From an uncultured Chlorobiaceae bacterium (GTDB taxonomy: Bacteria; Bacteroidota; Chlorobiia; Chlorobiales; Chlorobiaceae), in the NCBI GenBank assembly GCA_903839405.1, contig CAIMCD010000011.1, positions 1 to 41,458 of the forward strand: DNA of 41,458 bases, written 5' to 3'. The notes below the pieces were generated by a model. That model was not told the DNA's origin. It saw only the letters and a program-made list of their open reading frames with translations, and searched no databases. Positions 1 to 9,778 of this stretch are shown in pieces. The translations under genes were made by a program, and so were the position numbers. The stretch's first letter is position 1. Every line of letters starts with the position of its first letter.

Positions 1-32
1 AGCAAACACTCTACCAACTGAGTTACACCCGC
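1..32 (-). tRNA. tRNA, 5' half only (possibly tRNA-Gly)
   Basis: The reverse complement starts with acceptor strand GCGGGTG, then TA and a D-arm of the form CTCAGTTGGTAGAG. This is the 5' half of a tRNA whose anticodon lies off the window edge. A GCGGGTGTAACTC start is common in bacterial tRNA-Gly, so glycine is the best guess, but the anticodon cannot be read. It lies 7 bases downstream of the tRNA-Met gene on the same strand, so the two are probably one transcript. Confidence 0.75.
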
Positions 33-39
33 TTGTCCC

Positions 40-116
40 TGGTGGTGAGAGAGGGAGTTGAACCCTCGACCTCAGGGTTATGAATCCTGTGCTCTAACCA
101 ACTGAGCTACCTCACC
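40..116 (-). tRNA. tRNA-Met (anticodon CAT)
   Basis: The reverse complement folds as a full tRNA. Acceptor GGTGAGG faces TCTCACC, with discriminator A and an encoded CCA at 42-40. The D-arm is GCTC/GAGC, the anticodon loop TTCATAA gives anticodon CAT, and the T-arm contains GGTTCAACT. The anticodon stem has an A-C mismatch next to the loop. The general shape is an elongator Met tRNA, but CAT alone does not exclude an initiator or a lysidine-modified Ile tRNA. Confidence 0.9.
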
Positions 117-198
117 TTTTTTCCGGGCTGAAAATATAACATACCCTTATTCAAAAAACAAGCCAGGATCTCGTTTTATTTGTTTTTTTTGCCCTATG

Positions 199-930
199 TT
201 AAGCCCTTGCAGCCAGTTGATGGTATATCGCCTCGGCCACGGGAATATCTTCCGGCGTGGTAATTTTAATGTTGTGATATCCGGTTTCAAAAATTTTTAT
301 CGGGTTTTCAGGAAAAAAGCGTTCAACCAGTGCGGCATCGTCGGTTGCATACCACCCCTCCAGTTCAGCCTGTTCGTGCGCCTGGATGAGCAGCTTGCTC
401 TGAAAACCCTGCGGGGTTTGAACCTGGAGCAGGCGGCTGCGTTCAAGGGTTTCGCCGAAAAACTCCGAATTCTCTCCGATATACTTGATGGTATCCTTTG
501 GCCGGTTTGCCGGAACACAGGCACCGTATTGGAGCGACAGGAGGGAAATTTCATCAATCTCTTCGGGCCGAATAAATGGTCGTGCACCGTCATGCACGAG
601 GATGGTGTCCGGCAGAGTGCCGCTGATGCGTATCTCCTGCTCAATCATCTTGATGCAGTTATTCACCGAATCCTGCCGTTCCTTGCCCCCTTCAATGACG
701 GCTTTGAGCTTGCTGAAGCCTGAAGTGGCGGCCATCTCATTGAGGGTTGCAATGTTCTCCTGCTTGGTGGCAATATAGATGGCCGTGATGGAGGTTGCTG
801 TTTCAAAGGCCTTCAGGGTGTGGTGAATAACCGGAAGCCCGCCGATTTCAAGCAGTTGCTTGCTTTGCCCATCCTTGAGCTGCATCCGCTTTCCAATACC
901 GCTGGCGGCAATAATTGCAATGGAATTCAT
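199..930 (-). CDS. ispD: 2-C-methyl-D-erythritol 4-phosphate cytidylyltransferase
   Basis: IspD transfers CMP from CTP to MEP in the non-mevalonate isoprenoid pathway, which supplies quinones, carotenoids and bacteriochlorophyll tails in a phototroph. The 243-residue product has the usual family length. It opens with a nucleotide-binding loop of the form AASGIGKRM followed by K in SKQLLEI. It carries the signature VHDGARPFI near residue 110 and ends with the TPEDIPVAE motif typical of IspD. The start is an ATG at 930. The gene follows queA by 24 bases on the same strand and is probably co-transcribed with it, with two tRNAs after its end. Confidence 0.93.
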   Translation of the reverse strand: MNSIAIIAASGIGKRMQLKDGQSKQLLEIGGLPVIHHTLKAFETATSITAIYIATKQENIATLNEMAATSGFSKLKAVIEGGKERQDSVNNCIKMIEQEIRISGTLPDTILVHDGARPFIRPEEIDEISLLSLQYGACVPANRPKDTIKYIGENSEFFGETLERSRLLQVQTPQGFQSKLLIQAHEQAELEGWYATDDAALVERFFPENPIKIFETGYHNIKITTPEDIPVAEAIYHQLAARA

Positions 931-954
931 GGTGTAGGAACGGCTTTCCCTGGA

Positions 955-1995
955 TTAATAGATAAACATGGCATCTCCATAGGCCAGAAACTGGTAGTCG
1001 CCTTTGAGGGCGGTTTTATAGGCTTCCATCAAAAGCCGGTGTTCGGCAAACGCGCTGACAACCATGAGGAGCGTGGTTTCAGGCTGCTGGAAATTGGTGA
1101 TGAGTGCATCGGTGACCTTGAACTGATAAGGCGGGTAGATGAATTTGTCGGTCCAGCCGCGGCCAAACTTGATCTTTCCGTCAACCGTGGCATTGGCTTC
1201 AAGCACACGGCAGGTTGTTGTGCCAACGGCAATAACCCGACCGGTTTTGTTGACCTTGGTTTCATTGATCTCCATGGCGGTCTGGTAGGGAATATTGAAA
1301 TATTCCGAATCCATTTTATGCTTCGAGACATCCTCAACCTCAATGGCGTTGAAGGTGCTCAGGCTTGGATGGAGCGTGATTGGCAGAATCTTGACGCCGA
1401 TTTTCTGGATTTTCTGCAAGAGCGGCATGGTGAAATGGATGCCGGCCATGGGTGCCACAACCGCTCCGGTCTGGCTTGCGTAAACCGTCTGGTAGTTCTC
1501 CTTGTCCGATTCGGTTGGCTTGCGGGTGAAGTAGGGGGGGAGGGGAATATGGCCGATGCGTTCCACAAGGCTGAAAACGTCTATCTCCGGATTAAGGAAG
1601 CGGATGGTTCGGCCGCGGGAGGTGGTGTTGTCAACCACTTCAGCCACCACATCCTCATCAAAGTAAATCTTGTTGCCTACCCGGACTTTTCGGGCAGGAT
1701 CCACCAAGACATCCCACAACCCGGCCTCTTTGTTGAGTACCCGGAGCAAGAAAACCTCAATTTTAGCATCGGTTTTCTCTTTCTGGCCGAATATTTTTGC
1801 CGGAAAAACCCTGCTGTTGTTCAGAATCAACAGATCGCCCTTTTTGAAATAGGAGGCGATATCCTCAAAGAGCTTGTGTTCTATATCTTTTTTTCGCCGG
1901 TTCAGCACCATCATCTTGCAGCCGTCCCTTGGCAGGGTCGGCTGGTCGGCTATTTTTGTTTTAGGCAGGGCATATCGAAAGTTAGAGAGGCGCAT
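955..1995 (-). CDS. queA: S-adenosylmethionine:tRNA ribosyltransferase-isomerase
   Basis: QueA transfers and isomerises the ribosyl part of SAM onto 7-aminomethyl-7-deazaguanine at the tRNA wobble base, making epoxyqueuosine. The 346-residue product shows the family hallmarks. These are an N-terminal LPRDGCKMMVLNR segment, GDLLILNNSRVFPAKIFG near residue 55, a conserved RIGHIPLPPY stretch and a C-terminal TRVLEAN/WTDKFIYPPY-like region. The ATG at 1995 gives the expected N-terminus (MRLSNFRYALP). It is the first gene of a queA-ispD unit, and a strong terminator upstream separates it from the preceding GH65 gene. Confidence 0.95.
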   Translation of the reverse strand: MRLSNFRYALPKTKIADQPTLPRDGCKMMVLNRRKKDIEHKLFEDIASYFKKGDLLILNNSRVFPAKIFGQKEKTDAKIEVFLLRVLNKEAGLWDVLVDPARKVRVGNKIYFDEDVVAEVVDNTTSRGRTIRFLNPEIDVFSLVERIGHIPLPPYFTRKPTESDKENYQTVYASQTGAVVAPMAGIHFTMPLLQKIQKIGVKILPITLHPSLSTFNAIEVEDVSKHKMDSEYFNIPYQTAMEINETKVNKTGRVIAVGTTTCRVLEANATVDGKIKFGRGWTDKFIYPPYQFKVTDALITNFQQPETTLLMVVSAFAEHRLLMEAYKTALKGDYQFLAYGDAMFIY

Positions 1996-2066
1996 AGGAT
2001 CGGATCGAAAATGGTCAACAAGAAAAAAAAGTAAAAAAATATAATAAGTTATACCGGCAACAATAC

Positions 2067-2104
2067 AAAACCCCCTGGAGCGGTTTCTTGCCGCTCCGGG
2101 GGGC
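2067..2104 (-). terminator. Rho-independent terminator after the GH65 fusion gene
   Basis: A G+C-rich hairpin: CCCCCTGGAGCGG at 2071-2083, a 7-base loop, and CCGCTCCGGGGGG at 2091-2103, with one imperfect pair. On the minus strand it is followed by a TTTT run, and it starts just past the stop codon of the GH65 gene. The plus-strand side also has a T run, so it could work in both directions. Confidence 0.85.
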
Positions 2105-2109
2105 GCTTT

Positions 2110-5100
2110 TTAGTGCGCAGCCGAGTGATAAGTTACCCCTTTCTTCAGCGTCAGATGTTGTCCGCCAATACATGCCGGTGCCTCATCTCCCTCGGATTCA
2201 AAGAGGGTAACGGAAATATCCTGAGCTTCAATGGTAATGGCATACCGGTTGTTGCGGAAGCAGACATTCATCGAGAGCTTTTTCCATTGTACCGGCAGGT
2301 TGGGATGCACATTGAGCTTTTCGTTGTAGAAGGCAATGCCGGCAAAATAGCGGGTAACGGTATCAAGGGTGCCGGCCATCACACCACAATGGATTCCCTC
2401 CTGGGTGGTGCCGCCCTGGGTATCCTGGATATCGCTTTTCAGTGCCTCCGAAAACCAGTTCCACGCCATTTCGTGGCCGTCATGCAGGTGGCTTGAAATG
2501 ATGCAGTGAACCACCTTGCTCAAGGTTGAGCCGTGGCTTGTCCTTGGTTCGTAATAGGCGTAGTTGTTTCTGACCAGCGTCAGGGCATCCTGCACCGCGT
2601 AGCCGTTTTTATTCAGCAGTTCAGCAACCTCTCCCGGTGAAAGGGTATAAAAGGTCATCAAAACATCGGGCTGTTTGGCAACCTTGTAGTGGTCGGGAGA
2701 GTCCCCTTCAGCTTTCAGAATCCGGTCAAGACGGTGGATATTGATGTATTTGGCACGGTAGTGACTCCAGTCAAGCTCCTTGAGCTTCATGTATCCGTCA
2801 AATTGCTCAATGATCCCTTCGTTGTTGATGCGGATATTCATGCTGCGACTGATCTCCTGCCACAGCTCAAGCTCTGCGCTCTCCAGCTTGATTTTTGAGG
2901 TCAGCTTTTTGAGCACGGCCGGATCAATGGTTTGCCAGATTTCTGCTGCTTTTTCAAAGAGCCAGACCGACATGATGTTGGTGTAGGCGTTATCTTTCAG
3001 GCCGCCTGTTTGCTTTTTTGTTTCATCCGTGTCATCCTCATGCAGGCTTTCATGAAATTCATCCGGCCCCATGACGCCCTCAATGTGGTAGCGTCCGGTA
3101 TCGGGGTATTTTTTGGCAATCGATGCCCAGAAACGGGCAATTTCAAACATCATCTCGGCGCCGTACTCATTGAGGAAGCGGGTGTCATTGGTGTCATAGA
3201 TGTAGCGCCAGACGTTGTAGAAAACCGCAATGGAGACGTGCCGCTGCAGGGAGCTGAAGTCGCTGTCCCACTTGCCGTTTTTTGGATTGAGATGGATGAC
3301 TTGCGTGTCCTCGCGACCGTCATCGGCCGCCTGCCAGGGGAACATTGCCCCCTTGTAGCCATGTTCATGGGCATACTCTTTTGCCGCATCAATCCTCTGG
3401 TAGCGGTACATGAGGAGTGCCTTTGAAATATCGGGGAAGTGGCGGTTGAAAAAGGGTAGAATAAAGATCTCATCCCAGAAGATATGCCCCCGGTAGGCTT
3501 CACCGTTCAGGCCGCGGGCCGGCATTCCGGCATCAATGGAGGGGTTGTGGGGCGAGGCGGTGCACATCATGTGATAGGTGTGCAGCCGGAGCACTTTCTG
3601 GCTGAAACGATCCCCTTCAATCACCAGGTCGGCCCTCTCCCAGATTGCCTGCCATGCTTGTGCATGAAGCTCAAGCAGCTCGGCAAACGATGTTGCCCCT
3701 TCAAGCGAGAGAGCGGCAGCGCTCATCGGATCACTGTGACCGGAGTCGAGGGAGGTGTGAATGGCGGCTACTTTTTCAATGGTAGCGCTTTTGTTGGGAG
3801 AGAGTGCTACCTCGAAAAGCTCACCGACATAGCGCTCTTCCTCGGTGAAGGTGCGCTGAACATCCAGCGGTTTTCCATGACTCATGACACTGGTTTTGGT
3901 GCCGGTCACAATCTCGTAATGGGAGTGGTTGGTCCGCACGTGCAGCAGCATCATCCCGTTCTCCAGACTGCTTCCACAATGTTCGAGATGGTCACTGGAG
4001 AGCTCGTTATAGCGGGCAACCCCCTTGTTTTGGATTCGGCCGTCAACGGCGGTGCGGAACTCGACACGGGCCGTGTAGTTGACCGGCCTGAGGGTAAACT
4101 TCAAAGCGCAGAGGTGCGGATTGTCCATACTGGCAAATCTGCTGCTGGTGATTCTTGTTACCCTTCCAAGGGTATCCTGGATCACCAGTTCCCGATCCAT
4201 GGTACCGTTCTGCAGATTCAGGTTCTGCTGGTAGCTGAGGATTTTCTGCTCAAACGGATCAATAAACTCTCCGCCTCCAATGCGGAACTCAACCGGGAGC
4301 CAGTTCGGCGTATTGACAAAGTCATTGTTGGTAATCTGCTTGCCGTGAACCAGCGAGTCCAGCTTATTGAATATCCCGGCAATGTAGGTTGCGGGATAGT
4401 GGTAGTGGGAGGCTGATGAACCCTCATAGGCGCCTCGTACGCCAAGGTAGCCGTTGCCGATGGAGGTAAGGGTTTCGCGGAGCTTCTCATCTTTTGGTGA
4501 GAAGCTGGTGTAGGAGAGGTTCCATCCATCCGAGCGCAGCCCTTCACTGAACCAGGCTGCGATCTCTTCATAGGTGATTTCTGCCAGATCCCGGACAACA
4601 ATATCCGCGCCCTGTTCGCGGAGTTTTGAGCCTTCGATGTCGCGGGCAATGCCGAGCACCATACCGAAATTACCTCTCGAGCCGGCCTGGACACCGGAAA
4701 TAGCATCCTCAACCACAATACACTCGTGAGGTTCCAGACCGATATTTTTAGCCGCAGTGATGAATATGTCCGGATTTGGCTTGCCTTTCAGTCCGAGCTG
4801 AATGGAGACTTCGCCGTCAACACGGGTTTCAAAGAGATATTCAAGATTGGTCAGCTCCAGAATAAGTTTGCAGTTGCGGCTGGATGAGGCAATACCGATT
4901 CTGATACCTTTCGAAATAAACGTCTTGATCAGTTCAACCGATGAGTTGTAGATCTCAGGCCCCTCTTTGATGAGAATCTGGGTGAAGAGTGCGTTTTTCC
5001 GGTTTCCAAGACCGCAAATGGTCTCCTTCTCCTTGATGTCGTCGAGCTCACCGTAGGGGAGTTCAATGTCGCGCGAAGCCAGAAAGCTTTTTACGCCCTC

Positions 5101-5295
5101 CATGCGTGGCTTGCCATCAACATACTTGTGATAGTCATGAGCCGGGTCAAACGGAACGTAAGGCTCGTCGTTTACCTCGGCATAATTTTTCAGAAAAATG
5201 TTGAACATCAACTCCCAGGCAAGGCTGTGAACTTTTGCGGTTCCTGTAATGACTCCGTCCAGATCGAATATTGCGCCTTTGAAGAGGGTACTCAT
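2110..5295 (-). CDS. Fused beta-phosphoglucomutase / GH65 disaccharide phosphorylase
   Basis: A 1061-residue two-enzyme fusion. Residues about 1-245 are a HAD beta-phosphoglucomutase: nucleophile motif FDLDG with D11 and D13, then SSSR near residue 137, KPNPDIF and [12 protein letters not shown]. Residues about 260-1050 are a GH65 glycoside phosphorylase. This part has [19 protein letters not shown] with the likely general-acid Glu746, KQPDVLM, and HGSTLS for phosphate binding. By family knowledge GH65 phosphorolyses trehalose, maltose, kojibiose or related alpha-disaccharides to beta-glucose 1-phosphate, which the fused mutase turns into glucose 6-phosphate. The exact sugar cannot be read from the sequence. 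The adjacent trehalose-phosphatase-like gene, 39 bases upstream on the same strand, points to trehalose or a related disaccharide. The start is an ATG at 5295. Confidence 0.9.
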   Translation of the reverse strand: MSTLFKGAIFDLDGVITGTAKVHSLAWELMFNIFLKNYAEVNDEPYVPFDPAHDYHKYVDGKPRMEGVKSFLASRDIELPYGELDDIKEKETICGLGNRKNALFTQILIKEGPEIYNSSVELIKTFISKGIRIGIASSSRNCKLILELTNLEYLFETRVDGEVSIQLGLKGKPNPDIFITAAKNIGLEPHECIVVEDAISGVQAGSRGNFGMVLGIARDIEGSKLREQGADIVVRDLAEITYEEIAAWFSEGLRSDGWNLSYTSFSPKDEKLRETLTSIGNGYLGVRGAYEGSSASHYHYPATYIAGIFNKLDSLVHGKQITNNDFVNTPNWLPVEFRIGGGEFIDPFEQKILSYQQNLNLQNGTMDRELVIQDTLGRVTRITSSRFASMDNPHLCALKFTLRPVNYTARVEFRTAVDGRIQNKGVARYNELSSDHLEHCGSSLENGMMLLHVRTNHSHYEIVTGTKTSVMSHGKPLDVQRTFTEEERYVGELFEVALSPNKSATIEKVAAIHTSLDSGHSDPMSAAALSLEGATSFAELLELHAQAWQAIWERADLVIEGDRFSQKVLRLHTYHMMCTASPHNPSIDAGMPARGLNGEAYRGHIFWDEIFILPFFNRHFPDISKALLMYRYQRIDAAKEYAHEHGYKGAMFPWQAADDGREDTQVIHLNPKNGKWDSDFSSLQRHVSIAVFYNVWRYIYDTNDTRFLNEYGAEMMFEIARFWASIAKKYPDTGRYHIEGVMGPDEFHESLHEDDTDETKKQTGGLKDNAYTNIMSVWLFEKAAEIWQTIDPAVLKKLTSKIKLESAELELWQEISRSMNIRINNEGIIEQFDGYMKLKELDWSHYRAKYINIHRLDRILKAEGDSPDHYKVAKQPDVLMTFYTLSPGEVAELLNKNGYAVQDALTLVRNNYAYYEPRTSHGSTLSKVVHCIISSHLHDGHEMAWNWFSEALKSDIQDTQGGTTQEGIHCGVMAGTLDTVTRYFAGIAFYNEKLNVHPNLPVQWKKLSMNVCFRNNRYAITIEAQDISVTLFESEGDEAPACIGGQHLTLKKGVTYHSAAH

Positions 5296-5334
5296 AAATA
5301 AAATAGGTTGTTAGTGAGAGTGGAAAAATAGTGA

Positions 5335-6597
5335 TTACAGGGAGAGCAAACCAAGTATGGTCAAAAGAATGTCGGGTGCGGGTACCGTATAGCTGTTCGG
5401 GCAGATCTCCTTCACCTGCTGTTTAAGCTGCTCATCTTTTGTGACAAAAATCGCCCAAACATCTTCAAACATCTCGACGGCTTTTTTCAGCATGGGAATA
5501 TCTGACGGGGTATCGCCGCAGACCAGGGTTGAGCCTTTTGATGATTTCATCTCAAGCTTGCTGCAGATGAAATCAAGCCCGTCCCCCTTGTCAAAATCCT
5601 TGACAGGAGATTGACCGTCAGCGGCATCGATGGTTAAAATGATCTCAATGTCAAGACCGGTATCTTCAATCCTGAAATTCCGTCCGCTCGGATCAATTTC
5701 GCGCACAATCCCCTTAACCTTTTCCAGAAAAGCGGCCGATTCGGCCTCCTTGATCGAGTGGCTGATATCCTGGCGGGCAACGGTGGTCTGACCAAACTTG
5801 AGCTGCAGGGCCGAACCGATAAAGTTGAAAATCTCGAAATTCGGCTCCTGGAGGAGTACCAGCATCCGGTCGTTCAAGAGCCGTATCAACTTCTGCTTTT
5901 GTTCATCAATGGGAAAACTGTTGAACTCGCCATTGAGATCAATAAACTCCCGTCCCTTTGAACCGGCATAGATAAAGGTGTTGCTCGGGTTGATCGAGAC
6001 ATTGAGGATGCCGAAATCTTTCAGCGGAGCCGAGGTGATGAAGATCGGGTAGTTGCAGCAGTTCTTCGCAAAACGGGTCAGGAAGACCGAGTTGTAGATC
6101 GGCTGAACCGAAGAACGGTAGCGTCCGCAGTAGTTGTTGGTTGTCCCGTCACGATCCGTGATGAAGGCGTTAAAGTGCTTTCCTTTGAGCAGGCTGAACC
6201 CTTCGTTGATATAGTTACGGAAATCGGGGATGAATTTTGCCAGGTAATCAATGAACTTGTCCTCTCCGTATTCGAGATAGTAAATATCCTTCTGGAGCTC
6301 CCGGATCTCATAGGTCAGATCCACCTCAATTTGCTTCATCCCCTCAAGGCGAAGCAGCCGTTGGCCGGTATCGTCATCAATATAGATGGTTTCCAGCGAA
6401 TAGAGGGCATTTTTCAATGACTCCACGCATGCTTGTCCGACGACCCGTTGCTTGATGATGTTTCTCACTACCGGCTCGCGGAGCTCACGAGTTTCAGCCT
6501 TGAGCTGGTAGAGCTCTTTGAGTGTACGGATATCCTGTAACGTAATCGGGGTGGTGCATGTATTCAGCTGACGCTCTTTAAGAATACTCTCGTGCAT
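5335..6597 (-). CDS. HAD-family sugar phosphatase, trehalose-phosphatase-like
   Basis: A 420-residue protein. The first 140 residues are helical and unrecognised. After that comes a HAD phosphatase core with FITDRDGT at 145-152 (nucleophile D148, acid/base D150), a Thr/Ser-containing second motif (FITSAPL), and [13 protein letters not shown] near residue 365 as the metal-binding motif. The layout (DxDGT, cap, GDxxSD) is that of class IIB HAD enzymes such as trehalose-6-phosphate phosphatase. It is first in a pair with the GH65/phosphoglucomutase fusion, so making or turning over a disaccharide phosphate is a reasonable inference. The N-terminal extension is unlike simple OtsB proteins and may bind a partner or regulate. 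Substrate unknown. Confidence 0.7.
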   Translation of the reverse strand: MHESILKERQLNTCTTPITLQDIRTLKELYQLKAETRELREPVVRNIIKQRVVGQACVESLKNALYSLETIYIDDDTGQRLLRLEGMKQIEVDLTYEIRELQKDIYYLEYGEDKFIDYLAKFIPDFRNYINEGFSLLKGKHFNAFITDRDGTTNNYCGRYRSSVQPIYNSVFLTRFAKNCCNYPIFITSAPLKDFGILNVSINPSNTFIYAGSKGREFIDLNGEFNSFPIDEQKQKLIRLLNDRMLVLLQEPNFEIFNFIGSALQLKFGQTTVARQDISHSIKEAESAAFLEKVKGIVREIDPSGRNFRIEDTGLDIEIILTIDAADGQSPVKDFDKGDGLDFICSKLEMKSSKGSTLVCGDTPSDIPMLKKAVEMFEDVWAIFVTKDEQLKQQVKEICPNSYTVPAPDILLTILGLLSL

Positions 6598-6760
6598 GCG
6601 CTACTGGTAAGGGTGTGATGATGGTGTAGTATGAATTTTAATCTAAGCAAAAATCTTTCCAAAAGCGGTATAAAAATTTTATAATTAACAGAAGTGTAAC
6701 AATAAAGAGTTCCCTCTTGTTTCACAGCCCCAAAAGTGATTGAGCTGCTGCCGTTATTGA

Positions 6761-7399
6761 TCAGCCGGGATACCGATCCTTCAGGATTCTGATGATTTTA
6801 CAGTGAATCTTATCGGGCGCTTCAGTGGCATCAAGGGCTACAAAGCGCTCCGGGTTGCTTTGCATGATTGCATGGTACCCTTGGCGAACCTTTTTGAAAA
6901 AGTCGAGCCCCGAGCGCTCCATCCGGTCAAGTCGTTCATCCTCAAATGCAAGCGGTAGTGAGCTTGCAAAAAACTTTCTCTGCATGGCCTCTTCCGGAAG
7001 GAGGTCCAGGTAGAAGGTGATATCGGGCTTGAGGCCGCCGGTTGAAAGGGAGATGATGGAGTGGAGCTGCTCAAGGTCAATGCCCCGCCCGTAGCCCTGA
7101 TAGGCGGTTGTGGAGTCGAAAAAACGGTCGAGAATAACCGTTTGTCCGGCGTTGAGGGCTGGCATAATCACCTTTTGAACCAGCTCGATGCGGCTGGCCG
7201 AAAAGAGCAGCAGCTCTCCGATCGGGGTAATCTCATGGTGGCTTTCAAGCAGAATCTCCCGGATTTTTTCAGCCACCTCGGTTCCGCCCGGCTCCCTTAA
7301 GGAGAGTACCTCGAGCTGTTGTTCAGCAAAAAAGGCAAGAAGTTTTTTGATCTGGGTTGATTTGCCTGCGCCATCAATTCCTTCAAAGGTTATCAGCAT
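6761..7399 (-). CDS. tmk: Thymidylate kinase
   Basis: Phosphorylates dTMP to dTDP with ATP for DNA synthesis. The open frame begins further upstream at 7480, but the conserved N-terminus [15 protein letters not shown] starts at the ATG at 7399, giving 212 residues, the normal length; the longer frame would overlap the end of the preceding dehydrogenase gene. The P-loop GIDGAGKST is at residues 7-15. The dTMP-site motif [16 protein letters not shown] lies near residue 90, and [14 protein letters not shown] near residue 35 is typical of bacterial Tmk. It is last of a three-gene run (permease, dehydrogenase, tmk) with short gaps. Confidence 0.93.
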   Translation of the reverse strand: MLITFEGIDGAGKSTQIKKLLAFFAEQQLEVLSLREPGGTEVAEKIREILLESHHEITPIGELLLFSASRIELVQKVIMPALNAGQTVILDRFFDSTTAYQGYGRGIDLEQLHSIISLSTGGLKPDITFYLDLLPEEAMQRKFFASSLPLAFEDERLDRMERSGLDFFKKVRQGYHAIMQSNPERFVALDATEAPDKIHCKIIRILKDRYPG

Positions 7400-7430
7400 G
7401 GATTGTTTCCGGGTGGAGTGGAGTTGAAGC

Positions 7431-8129
7431 TTAATGGGCCTGGCCGGTCGGACGGATGAGAATGTCGTTGACATCAACATGCGGCGGCTGGCTTACGGCA
7501 AACATGACCGCGCGGGCAATATCGTCCGGTTGAAGTTCCGGGGAGTCGGGCTTCTGCAGATGCTCCCAGAAGGGGGTATCCACAATGCCCGGTTCAATCA
7601 GGGTGACGCGTACACCGGTGCCCGCCATCTCATTGCGGATGGCCTGTGCCATGCCGGTGACGGCCCACTTGGTGGCCGAATAGAGGTTTCGGATGGAGGT
7701 CACCCGGCCGACCACCGAACCGGTGATGAGGAGGTGGCCGCCGGTTTTTACCAGTTCAGGCAAGGTGAGGCGTGCCGTGGCCGCCGCGCCATAGACATTG
7801 ACCATCACCATTTCCCGCCACTCATCCGGTTTGTCCTCGCCGCCGTAAAAGGTTGAGCCTTTTGAGAATCCGGCATTGGCAAACACCACGTCAAGGCGTC
7901 CGAACCGTTCCAGGGTTTCTGCGACCATACGCTCTTGCGACTCCCACTCTGCAACGTCGCAGGTGATGGCCAGTGCGTTGTCATGGCCGAACTCCTCCTG
8001 CAGCCGTTCAAGTTTAGCTGTAGAACGGGCGGCAAGCACAACCCTGAAGCCCGCTTCAACCGCACGCCGGGCGGTTGCTTCACCGATACCGGTTGAGGCT
8101 CCGGTAATAAGAAAAACCTTGTTCTGCAT
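7431..8129 (-). CDS. Short-chain dehydrogenase/reductase (classical SDR)
   Basis: A 232-residue NAD(P)-dependent oxidoreductase with all the classical SDR marks: TGASTGIG at residues 9-16 for the dinucleotide, an arginine after the second strand (AARS), NAG near residue 88, a catalytic Ser in TGSVVG, and YSATK as catalytic Tyr/Lys. The arginine in AARS suggests an NADPH preference by family rules. The substrate cannot be inferred. The gene ends 31 bases before tmk and starts 5 bases after the permease gene ends, so all three are probably co-transcribed. Confidence 0.85.
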   Translation of the reverse strand: MQNKVFLITGASTGIGEATARRAVEAGFRVVLAARSTAKLERLQEEFGHDNALAITCDVAEWESQERMVAETLERFGRLDVVFANAGFSKGSTFYGGEDKPDEWREMVMVNVYGAAATARLTLPELVKTGGHLLITGSVVGRVTSIRNLYSATKWAVTGMAQAIRNEMAGTGVRVTLIEPGIVDTPFWEHLQKPDSPELQPDDIARAVMFAVSQPPHVDVNDILIRPTGQAH

Positions 8130-8134
8130 CGGCT

Positions 8135-9673
8135 TCAGGTTATGTGGTGAGGGTTATTGAGCACGCTGTGCTTGCGCCCATAGAAAAAGTAGATGATGAA
8201 ACCGATCACCAGCCAGACGAGCAGGCGGATCCAGTTTTCTGCCGGCAGGGAGAACATGAGCATGAGGCAGGTGAGAATGCCGGCCAAGGGCACAAAGGGC
8301 ACGAACGGGGCCCTGAACGGGCGTTCGGCTTCCGGGTGTTTGATTCTCATGATGAGTACGGCCGCGCAGACAACAACAAAGGCAAAAAGGGTGCCGATAT
8401 TGACCAGTTCAGCCAGCAGCCTCAACGGGAGCAGCGCTCCGAGCAGGGCAACAAAGAGGCCGGTCAGGATGGTGGATTTCCAGGGGGTTCTGAAGGTTGG
8501 GTGAATGTCGCCGAAAAATGATTTTGGTAGTAGGCCGTCACGCGCCATGGCGAGGAAAATCCTCGGCTGGCTGAGCATCATGACCAGCAGCACCGAGGTG
8601 ATTCCGGTTATGGCTCCAACCGCGATAATCAAGTGAGCCCAGCCAATGCCGACCTGGCTGAAGGCGTTGGATACCGGGGCATCAATCGTGATTTGGCTGT
8701 AGGGCACCATACCGGTTATGACTGTGGCTACAGCAATATAGAGCACCGTGCAGATGACCAGCGAGCTGATAATGGCCAGAGGGATATCCCGCTGCGGGTT
8801 TCTCGCCTCCTCGGCATGGGTAGAGATGGAGTCGAAACCGATGTAGGCGAAAAAAATCATGGCCGCTCCGGCAAGCACGCCAACCGGCGCTCCTCCCGAT
8901 CCAGCCTGGCCGAGAATGGTATGGCCGAAGATGCTGAGTCCTGAATAGCCAAAGGGGGCAAAGGGTTTCCAGTTCGCCGGATTGACATACATTGCCCCGA
9001 GTCCGATTACCAGCAGCACAACCGCGACTTTGATGATCACCATGGTGGCATTGAAGCGGGCGCTCTCCCTGATCCCCTTGACCAGCACCATGGTGACGCA
9101 GAGAGCGATCACGACGGCCGGAAGATCGAGCCAGGCACCGGTCAAACTCATGGTTCCGGTGGTTGGATCAAAATCAAGTGGTGCGGTGGAGAAGAGTTTC
9201 GGCACTCCGAGACCGAATATGCCGATAAAATCCTGGAAGTATTTTGACCATCCATGGGCCACCGTTGCCGAAGCTACTCCATATTCCAGAATCAGATCCC
9301 AGCCGATGATCCAGGCAAAGAGCTCGCCGAGTGTGGCATAGGCGTAGGTATAGGCTGAACCGGCAACCGGCACCATGGATGCGAATTCCGCATAGCAGAG
9401 GGCGGCAAAAATGCAGGCCAGACCCGCAACGGCAAAGGAGAGGGTGACGGCCGGGCCAGCCTTGTCATGAGCGGCAACCCCGATGAGCACAAAAATGCCT
9501 GTTCCGATAATGGCTCCGACTCCAAGGCTTGTCAAAGCAACCGGACCGAGCACCCGGTTGAGCCGATGCTCGCTTTTCATCTCCTCCAAAAGAAGTGAGA
9601 GCGGCTTTTTTCTGAAACTGTTTTTCAAGAAGCTGAGGGGGTTGATGATTGAAAATATTTCCAGAAACTGCAA
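8135..9673 (-). CDS. APC-family amino-acid permease
   Basis: A 512-residue integral membrane protein with about 12 or more hydrophobic segments. The first transmembrane stretch carries the APC signature GVGAIIGTGIFVLIG, followed by a PVAGSAYTYAYATLGE segment. Both are typical of the cationic amino-acid transporter branch of the APC superfamily. By homology it is a secondary transporter for amino acids; the substrate is unknown. The start is uncertain. A TTG at 9673 opens the frame, the first ATG is at 9580, and the family-like N-terminal segment RKKPLSLLLEEMKSEHRL begins upstream of that ATG, so a TTG start is favoured. It is the first gene of the permease-SDR-tmk run. Confidence 0.85.
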   Translation of the reverse strand: MQFLEIFSIINPLSFLKNSFRKKPLSLLLEEMKSEHRLNRVLGPVALTSLGVGAIIGTGIFVLIGVAAHDKAGPAVTLSFAVAGLACIFAALCYAEFASMVPVAGSAYTYAYATLGELFAWIIGWDLILEYGVASATVAHGWSKYFQDFIGIFGLGVPKLFSTAPLDFDPTTGTMSLTGAWLDLPAVVIALCVTMVLVKGIRESARFNATMVIIKVAVVLLVIGLGAMYVNPANWKPFAPFGYSGLSIFGHTILGQAGSGGAPVGVLAGAAMIFFAYIGFDSISTHAEEARNPQRDIPLAIISSLVICTVLYIAVATVITGMVPYSQITIDAPVSNAFSQVGIGWAHLIIAVGAITGITSVLLVMMLSQPRIFLAMARDGLLPKSFFGDIHPTFRTPWKSTILTGLFVALLGALLPLRLLAELVNIGTLFAFVVVCAAVLIMRIKHPEAERPFRAPFVPFVPLAGILTCLMLMFSLPAENWIRLLVWLVIGFIIYFFYGRKHSVLNNPHHIT

Positions 9674-9674
9674 T

Positions 9675-9694
9675 GTACTCTCAAGGGAGTACTC
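9675..9694. promoter_or_regulatory. Palindromic site at the permease start
   Basis: GTACTC at 9675-9680 is repeated inverted as GAGTAC at 9687-9692, and GAGTACTC at 9687-9694 is itself a perfect 8-base palindrome. The site lies immediately upstream of the permease reading frame, where an operator could sit. No regulator is encoded nearby. Inference only. Confidence 0.25.
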
Positions 9695-9735
9695 TCTTTT
9701 ACCAGAGTTACAGGGGAGTTGAAAAAAAGCCCTGA

Positions 9736-9767
9736 AAAAAGGGCACCTTTCGACTGGTGCCCTTTTT
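9736..9767 (-). terminator. Terminator after the zinc metallopeptidase gene
   Basis: A hairpin with AAAAGGGCACC on one side and GGTGCCCTTTT on the other around an 8-base loop. It has T runs on both strands and lies just past the stop of the minus-strand peptidase gene. It separates that gene from the downstream permease operon. Confidence 0.85.
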
Positions 9768-9778
9768 CGGAAACCGGT

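Noticed and set aside
820..2034. A 404-codon plus-strand open frame opposite queA
   Set aside because: It lies antisense to a clearly recognisable queA, its translation has no family likeness, and its length follows from the codon bias of queA.
3484..4416. A 310-codon plus-strand open frame opposite the GH65 gene
   Set aside because: It overlaps conserved GH65 sequence on the other strand and shows no motif of its own.
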